Assembly: GCA_964374095.1 (NCBI GenBank)
Contig: CAYJXJ010000070.1
Span: 1-21,370 of the forward strand
Direction: 5' to 3'
DNA length: 21,370 nucleotides
Origin: CAYJXJ01 sp964374095
GTDB taxonomy: Bacteria > Elusimicrobiota > Elusimicrobia > UBA1565 > UBA9628
The position numbers and the translations under genes are program-made. Positions 7,001-16,000 of this stretch are shown piece after piece. The stretch's first letter is position 1. Each line of letters starts with the position of its first letter. Below the pieces are notes generated by a model that was not told the origin of the DNA, did not search any database, and saw nothing but the letters and a program-made list of their open reading frames with translations.

Positions 7001-10000
7001 CGCTGCTTCCAAACGGCACTGTTCTCGTTGCCGGGGGCAACAGTGGGGGGGGGGCCCTCTCCACCGCCCAATTCTACTCTCCACAATCCGGCGCCTGGAC
7101 GACCACGGGGCCGCTCAATATCGCGCGCAGCGGACATTCCGCCCTCCTGCTTCCGAGCGGGAAAATCCTTGTCGCGGGAGGCCCCGGCACCTCGGCGGAA
7201 CTCTACGACCCCACGACCGGCTCTTGGGCCACGACCGGCTCTTTAAGAGATAGTCGCCTACGGGCAGCCATGGCGCTGCTCAACGATGGCCGTGTCCTGA
7301 TCACCGGATCGGAGGGCCCTCCCTCGAAGTCCACGGCCGAGATCTACGACCCGCTCGCGGGCATCTGGGAGCGGATCAGCTCCATGAGCACTCCCCGTCA
7401 CGGGCACACGATCACGGTCTTGCCGAGCGGGAAAGTTCTGGTCGTGGGGGGCTATAACGGAGGCAGTTATGTAGGCACTGCGGAGCTCTACGACCCTGTA
7501 ACGGGGACATGGTCCAGCACCAATTCCCCTCCGGGGACGCGGCACTTGCACAGCGCGACCCGGCTGCAGAACGGGAAGGTCTTGGTGGCTGGGGGGTATA
7601 CCGGCGGGCCTTCGGATGCCTCGGCAGCGGTCTATAATCCCGCGACCGGGCTCTGGTCCGGAACCGGGGGCTTCGCCGGGGGCGGGCGGCACGCCCATGG
7701 CGCGGCCTTGCTTCCCAACGGCAAGGTGCTGATAATGGGTGGAGAACCCGCCGGGGCCTCGGCGCCGCTCTCCACCGCCGAGGTCTATGATCCCGCGTCG
7801 GGCGCATGGTCTCAGATCGGCTCCATGGGCTCGTGCCGGGACTTTCCCGTGCCGACGCTGCTGCCCGACGGCCGGGTGCTCGTCGCCGGAGGGGAGTGTC
7901 CGGGCGGCACGGCGCTCTCCACGGCGGATCTGGTGAGATACACGGAATACGATTTCGATCTGTCCACGAAGGCGTTCGTGCGGCCGGTCATCGCCGCCGT
8001 CGGAGGCTCCGGATCGTTCCCCGTGACCGTGGGTCCGGGCAGCGTCTACACCGTTACCGGGACCACCTTCACGGGCGTGGGCGGAGACTCGGGCACCCAG
8101 GGCAGGCCCGGGCACTCGCCGGCCAACTATCCCCGGGCCCTGCTCATTCCCAACGGCTCGGCGAGTTACGGTTTCTTCGGCTCCGCAACCAATTTAAGCG
8201 ACATCTCCACCTCCATCTACGGAACCCAGGAGCAGACCTACTACACCCAGGGCAAATCCTCGACGACCTTCGACATCAGGATCCCGTCCGGGATCGCCTG
8301 CGGCTACTACAACCTGCACGTCGTGGCCAACGGGGTGCTGGGCACGGGCGTGGCCCTGCGTGTCGTGCCCACGGCCCCGGCCGTCGCGCCCACGGCCGCG
8401 ACGCCGGCCTTCGATGAGATCACGGGCGCCGGGTTCAAGGCGCGCTGGACCAACACCACGGAGCCCGGCGTCACCGGCTACGTGGTGCAGGCCTCAACCG
8501 CCGCGGATTTCAATTCCGCGGCCTCCAGCGCCACGTCCTTCACCACTTACCTAGCCGCCACCTCGGCCACGGTCACGGGCCTGCCCTCCGACAAGCCGTT
8601 CTTCTTCCGCGTCGCGGCCGAGAATTGCGGCGGCCTGGGGCCTTTCTCCGGGGTCCTGGGCTCCTCCCAGACCAAGGTCTCGGTCACGGTCTCCTCGAGC
8701 CAGACGAATGGGCATACGGGCCGCAACATGGTGCGGGCCTCCAACGGCGATCTCTACTACGCCTACGTGAAGCGCTTCCTCTCCGGCAGCCCGCCGATCA
8801 CGTCTCGTCTGCACATTTTTGTGGCGAAGTCCGTGGACGGCGGCAGGACCTGGGCCGACACCACCCCCGGTCCGGCCGTCCACTACTCGGGAGGCATCGC
8901 CGACAATAAGGACCAGGACAACCCCCAGCTCGCCATCGCCTCGGACAACAGCCTGCACCTGGTCTGGTCGGGGAACTGCCTGACCCTCCCCGGCTGCACG
9001 GATACTCTACCCGAGGAGAACAAGATTCAGTACTCCTCGGCGCCCGCGGGAGGGACGCTCTGGACTCCCTGGAAGCAGATTCCCGGCGACGTCCTCGGCT
9101 CATGGGAGGAATATCCCAGCCTCGCCATAGACGAGGACGACATACTCCATCTGGTCTGGGAGGGGGAGGGCCCGGCCAGCAACTTCGGCATCCGCTACTC
9201 CTCCCGGCCCGCGATCGGCGGCGAGTTCTGGGGCGGCTACATCGACGCCCTCGTTCCGGTGGGCAGCGGGGGCTATCACCGGCCGTCGCTGGCCGCGGAC
9301 ATCGGCGGCCTGCTTCACGTGGCGGGCTCTGGACCGTTTCCAGGCGAGCAGATCTGGCACGTCAGCAAGACCGGGATCGGGCCCTGGACCGCCCCGTACA
9401 ACGTCTCGGCCACGCCCACTTACCCTCAGTTCAATCCCAGCATCGCCGTGGACTCGGCGGGAAACCTGCACGTCCTGTGGGCCGGCTTCGACTCGGTCAC
9501 CCCCGGGGGAGCCCAGATCCGGTACGCCCGCAAGAACGCGGACGGTCTTTGGACCTCCGTGGTCGGCGTCCAGCCGATCGCTGGCTACCCCCAGCAGACT
9601 CCCTCGATCGCCGTGGACTCGCTCAACTCCATTTACGCGGTCTGGAGCGGGAATGACGCTTTCTCTCCCGTCGCACAGATCAAGCTCTCCAAGTCCGCGA
9701 ATTTCGGGCTCACATGGTCGCCCTGGGTCAACATATCCACCGGCTCCGGTCCCAATCCCCATGAGTTCCCGAAGATCCGCCACGCGGGCTTCTTGAACGG
9801 CGCGGGTCCCCTGGACATCGCATGGAAAGACTCGACGCTGCCGGGGCTTTCCAATTTCACGGCGCGCTTCTACAGCGACGACTCGGTGGTCATGTCCACG
9901 GGCCTGCCGGCGCTGGAGTGCGGCACGCTCGCCACCGTGCCCGCCGGCTACCCCACGATCCAAGCCGCGGTCACCGGCACGCCCACGCCCCTGAGCGCGG

Positions 10001-13000
10001 GCAACCACTGCATCAAGATCGGCCCCGGCACCTACCCGGAGGCCATCAAGATTCAAAACATCAACACCCTCACCAAGCGCGTCTTCATCGTCAACTTCGG
10101 CGGCGCCAACCCCGTCATCGAGCCGCCCCTAGGCCAGCCCGGCATCCACGTCATGAACCAGGACGTGACCATCAACGGCCTGACCGTCGCCCCGACGGTT
10201 TCCGTCCCCTACGGCATACAGGTCTCCTCGCCGAACTTCAAAGGCACCAAGCTCACGATCACGGGCGGGGCGAACATCTCCTCGGCCGCCTTCCGCTTCG
10301 ACGGGGGCACGGCCTTCGTCTCCAATGGCAGGTACACCGTATCGGCCGCGACCGGCGTCTACATCAACAGCAACGGCAACTCCATCGACCAGAGCACGGT
10401 CACCTCGAGCTCGGCCAAGCCCGCCGTGGAGATATCCCAGTCCGCCAACAACACGGTGTCTTCGAGCTACGTGAACAATATCTTCGGCGGCTTCGACGGA
10501 GTCTCGCTGCTCTTGAGCACCGGGGCGGTGAGCAACACCGTCTCCCAAAGCAGCGTCGTGACGGGCCTCGGCGGGGCGGGGGTCAAGATCACCAACGCCT
10601 CGAGCAACACCCTCTCCGGCGTCTCCATCACGCTGGCCAAGTACGGCGTGGTGATCGCCAGCGCGGCCTACAACGTGATCAGTCAGAGCACGGTCTCGAT
10701 CAACGTCGCGGGGGGGCGGGCGGTCTGGGTTCATACGGGTTTTTACAACACCTTCTCGGAGTCGGTGCTCTCCAACGTCTCCGGGGAGGCCATCGTGGTC
10801 GAGGAGTCGACCGGGACCCTGATATCTCGCAGTTCCTCAACCAGCCAGGCGAGCACGATCCTCGGCCGGTTCATCGGCGTTTCCTCGACGACGATCTCCC
10901 AGAGTTCCTTCAAGAACCCGCTGGGGCCGGTGGTGGCATTCATCGGCCGGTCCAGCTACAACCTCGTCTCGGACAGCTTCTTCGAGAGCGGCAACCAGTC
11001 CACGGCTCTCTATCTGTCGGACGCCTCGAACAACACGATCAACCGCTGCTCCATCGTCAATCGCGACTCCTCTTTCAACGCCCTGGGCATCGAGTTCGGC
11101 TCGAACTTCAACGCCGTCGTCCAGAGCACCATGGCCGGCCAGACGGGCCTCAACATCTCGGAGACGCTCGGCAATCTGGTGACCCGGTGCTACGCCGAAG
11201 GCGCGACCGGCATCCGCGTCCGGGGCTCGACCGGGACCGTGATCACCAGTTCGATCCTCGTCGGCAGGTCCGCGGCGGGCCTGAGCTTGGGAGAAAGCGA
11301 GTACAACTTCAAACGCAACGTGGACCTGACGGTCTCCAGCAACGTGATTCTGGGCTCCGGGGCGGCCTACGGCATCGAAGTAGGGACGGCCAACTGGGGT
11401 CCGGTGCGGCTGAGCAGCAATACCGTGCGCGGGGCGCTCACAGGCATACTGGTGAAGACCCAACCGACGGGGACCTCGGTCTGGATCACCTCGAATACGA
11501 TCCTCCCCGAGCTGAGCGCGGCCCAGGACACCTACGGCATCCGCATCAAGGACCTCCCCATCGGGGCGACGATCTTCAATAACGCCGTGGTCCTTCGCAA
11601 CGCGGGCGGCAACGGGGCCTTCAACACCTACGGCATATTCCTCGACAATTCCTCGCGGGTCCTGGTCGTCGGCAACCGCGTCTCCAATCCCGGGGCCATC
11701 TCCGACGGCGGCTTCTGGGGGCTTTACGCCCTGAGTGGGGGCGATCATGAGATCCTATTCAACGACTTCAACTCGACAGGGAGCCTGAGGCGCTCCTACC
11801 TGCTGGAACTATTCGGCTCACCTGGGGCGCGGGTGCGCAACAACGTCTTCCTGAGCTCGGTGACGGTGACCGAGTCCTCCGCGACCGTGAGATACTGGGC
11901 CGGAAGCGAAGCGGGCATGCTTTCGGACTACAACAATTTCTTCAGCTCCAACTCCCTCAACACGGGCATCTGGGTGGCGGGGAGCCATCAGTTCCCCGGC
12001 GCCTGGCAGACCGGGACGGGCGGCCAGGATGCGCACTCCCGCGCCGTCCATCCGCGCTGGGCGCAGCCCGGCGCGGGAGTCGAAGACTTTCATCCGCGGT
12101 CAACTGCCGGGCGTTTCAATCCCGTGACACAGGGCTTTGTTGCCGATTCCGTTTCAGCCAAAACGATCGACGGCGGCGACCCGGCGGACGCCTTTGCCCT
12201 GGAGACGGGTCCCAACGGGGGCAAGCCCAACATGGGCTCCTACGGCGGTACGGCCGAAGCTTCCAGGTCTCCGACCTTGGCCTACGACCGCCTGCTGACC
12301 GTCCTGCCGGGCGAGACCCACGACCCCGGGACCCTGACCGGAAAAGGAAAGACCGCGCGCAACGTCTACGTCACCCAGCGGTTTCTAGTCCAGGTGAAGG
12401 CGGTCGATGAGTTCTTCAACCTGGACTCCACCGTCGGCGACACCGTCCGGCTGAGCACGGCCGGGGCGCTCGCCTCGAACTTCCCCCAGACCGCGGCTTT
12501 GGTCTCGGGCGCGACGGTATTCTCGAACATGTTCTTTACGGCATCGAGCGCCCCGGCGAGCATACTGGCGACGGATATCACCAACGGCGTCATCGGCGCC
12601 GGGGTCAGCTCCAGCTTCGGGGTGTTGGCTGTCTCCTCCCCCGCCGTCACTATCAGCATACCCGTCAATGCCGTCCGCAGCACCCTGGGCGGGAAGTTTT
12701 CCGGCGCAGCGACGGACAATGTCTCGATCGGGTCCGTGACCGTGGCCATCCGCCGCATCGACGCCGCCGACCGCTGGTGGGACTGGGCCACGACCAGCAC
12801 GGGGGTCTTCATCTCGGCCATCCCGGTCTACGCCACGGCGACCGTCACGCCGGAATTATCCCCCGCCGCGGCCTGGTCGATCAACTTCAAGGACTTGGAC
12901 CTGACCGATTACAATACCTACTACGTGATCGTGCGCGCGACCAACCCGGTCGAAGCGATGGGAATCGCTCAGACCACCTTCTCGTTTAACAGCACCTTCT

Positions 13001-16000
13001 TCAACCCCTTCGCGGGCGACGGCAAGGGTTCGGCCTATCTCTCCACCAGCGCCGTCACCGGCTGCCAGCCGATCGTCTCGACGATCACCTTCACCGTCGC
13101 GCCGGAGAGGATTTTCGGCGGTGGGGCCATCGCCCTGCGCCTGCCGACGGGCTGGGGGCCGCGTCCCGGGGGCTTTGCCCGCGTCAACGAGCTCGCCCCG
13201 CTGCCCCTGCCGCCCCCGGGAACGTTCTACGTCGCCAGCCCCTCGGACTTCACCATGGACTTCAACCCGCCCAAGCGGGGCAACTCGGTGCTGGGTGAGA
13301 ACTGGGTCGTGTTCACGCCTACGGGTACTCTAGGCTCCGGCCAAAAGGTGCAATTCGTTTATCAAGGCTTCCCTCCCGGGGGACCGCTCTCGGCGAAGAC
13401 CAATTCCTTCAGCGTCATGGTCCAGGGCGTGGCCGATTCCTACTTGGCCGCGATCGCGACCTCCCCGGCCTTCAACGCGCTCGCGGCCAACGCCGCCGCG
13501 AGGATAGGCTTTGCCCCGGAGTCCCCGCTCTCGCTGGGTCCGATGCAGACATCGCCCACCATGCAGATCACGGTCGCCGACGCCTGCGGCTCCTCGACGG
13601 CGGTCGGCTCGAACCTCGTGGTGAGCCTGCAGGCCGGAAATTTCGCGGCTCTCGACAATAAGGCGACCTTTTACTTCACCTCCGGCGGTTCCACCACGTC
13701 CTACGTCACGGTGGGGGCGCTGGCCGGGGTCTCACCTCCCTTTTACTACCACACCTCCACGGCGGGGGCAAGCTTTGAATTGCTGTTCGCGACGGCGACG
13801 ATGCCGGGCGGGGGCCGGGCGACCGCGGCCCGCTACGTCACGCTGTTGTCGACTTCGATTTCCTTGAGCGACGTATCAGTCGACACCGGGGCCTTGATCT
13901 CGGGGGCGCTCACCGCCACCATGACGGCCAGCGGCTTCGCGGCGCCCCTGGTCGTCAATTTCAAACCGACTCCCTATAATGTGCGCTGGGAGGTCATCGT
14001 CGCCACCGATACCGTGAACTTCTCGTCTTCGGCGGTCATGCGGCGCTTGGGGACGGGCGACCCCGGCCGCGGCGTCTCTTGGAACGGCGTCGATGAGGTG
14101 GGGACTCACCCGCGGACCGTGGGCCCGGGGGTCTACTTCGTAAAAATTGCGCTTGAAGACGGCTTGGCCGTGAGCACGCGAGCCCGGGTCTATATTCCAA
14201 CCCTCGCCTCCATCTACGGGACGGTCAACTCCACGGGGGCCAGCGCCCATGTCGTGGCTTTCGGCAAGGGCGCCAACTACGGGAGCTTCGCCGTGGCCGA
14301 CACGACGGGCTTCTTCCAAATATTCGGTCTTAAGGCCGGGGAGACTTATCAGGTGGATGCCTCGACCGCCATCCGGGACGCGGCCACCGGCCAGTTCGTG
14401 CGCCTGACGATGAGCACGCGCAACGTCGTGGCCGCCGACGGCGGAACCGACGTCGGCGATATTCCCTTCCCCACCCCCGGCTTCTTGAGGGTCTTCGTCG
14501 AGGCCCCCGTCCCCTCGCCCCGGGAGACCTGGGGCACGGTGCAGGCCCACAACGCCGACTACACCCGCACCGCCTTCGGCACCCTGCACTTTGCCACGGG
14601 ATCGGCCAACTCCGACAACGGGGGTCTGGGGTTCGGCACGGCGGTCGACACCTGGACCGTGCTGGGCCTGCCTCCCGGCCGCTACGATTTGGAGGTCAAC
14701 CTCTACCAGTTGGGCCTCTCCACGCGCGTCACGAGCAAGCAGGTCATCTCGGGACAGTTCACCGACGTGCCTATCGTGATCGCCAAGCAGGCGAATGTCT
14801 ACGGGTTGGCGATCATGCCGACGACCACGACGTTTGGGGCCTACATCTCGGTTCAGGGGACCAAGACCGGAGCGACCCTGCCTTCGGTGTTCGGCGGTTG
14901 CTTCGTCCCTGGGGCGGGCGGAGGGCTCAACCCGACAATTTCAACGTACTCGCTTTTCGGCCTCGATTCGGGATCATGGACCATCACCGCCAAGAGCGAG
15001 GGATTCGTGGGGGTGTCGAGCTTCGTCTACATTCCGGGCAGCGCGGACGTGGGGGACCCGGCGCTGGGGGGCTTTGATTTGCGGCTGGCGACGGGCGGGG
15101 TCATTTCCGGAACGATCACCGTCATCGGCAACACCAACGGCATCTCCAACGCCCTGCCGGGCGAGACCCTGCCGGGGACCCTCTTCAACCTTCACATCGG
15201 AGCCTACAATCCGGCCACCTTTTCGCGATCGAGCGTGCGCCTGCGAGTCCCCAAGAGCGCCGCTGTGACATCCAGCACATTTACGCTCTACGGGCTGGAG
15301 AACGGCGCCTGGCAGCTCTTTGCCGGCCTGCCGGGGTTCTCCGAAGGGCGTTCGAGCGTGACCGTGTCGGCGGGCTTGGGCTCGGCAAGCCTCGCCCTGC
15401 AGGCCAACGACGCGCGGGTGTCGATGACGGTCTTGCTCCCAAGCGGCCTGGAGCCGCCGTCGGAGTACAAGAAAGTCGCCTTGCTCATCCGCGGGCCGGG
15501 CATCGAGCCGCGCCTGCGGGAACTCGTGGGGTCCAACACCATCCACTACCACCTCTCGAGCGCGACCTGGCAGTCTCCGCCTCTGGGTCCCGGACCCTAC
15601 GTGTTTGAAGGGGCTTACGGCCCGAGCGGAATGCAGAGGACCGTCGAACAGACCCTGTCCAACAACGCCACGGCGTCGATCGTCATGGATTTTAGGGCCT
15701 CCACTTTCAGCGTCAGGGGCATTCTTCTGCTCACGGGGACGATCGTGTTCTCGAGCGCCGCCTACTCGGTCTCGATCAGCTCGGTGCCGGGCCTCTTGGC
15801 CAACGCCGGCGCCACGTCCTACTGCCTGATGGGCTCGAGCGTTCCCATCACGACCTCGACCGCCCACATGGAGCTTCTCCCCTTCGACCCCCGCCGAGGC
15901 GGCGCCTTGGGCGGATCTCTTTTCGGCGCCGCCTCCGCGGCGTCCTCCTGTGACGAGGTGCCTTTGCCGTTGGGCGTTGGTCTCAATTCGCCCAATCCTT

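Noticed and set aside
9822..11582. Plus-strand 586-codon frame overlapping the beta-helix
   Set aside because: It is full of His, Arg and Gln in short repeats and has no recognisable domain, while the giant frame gives a clear beta-helix there. It is a shadow.
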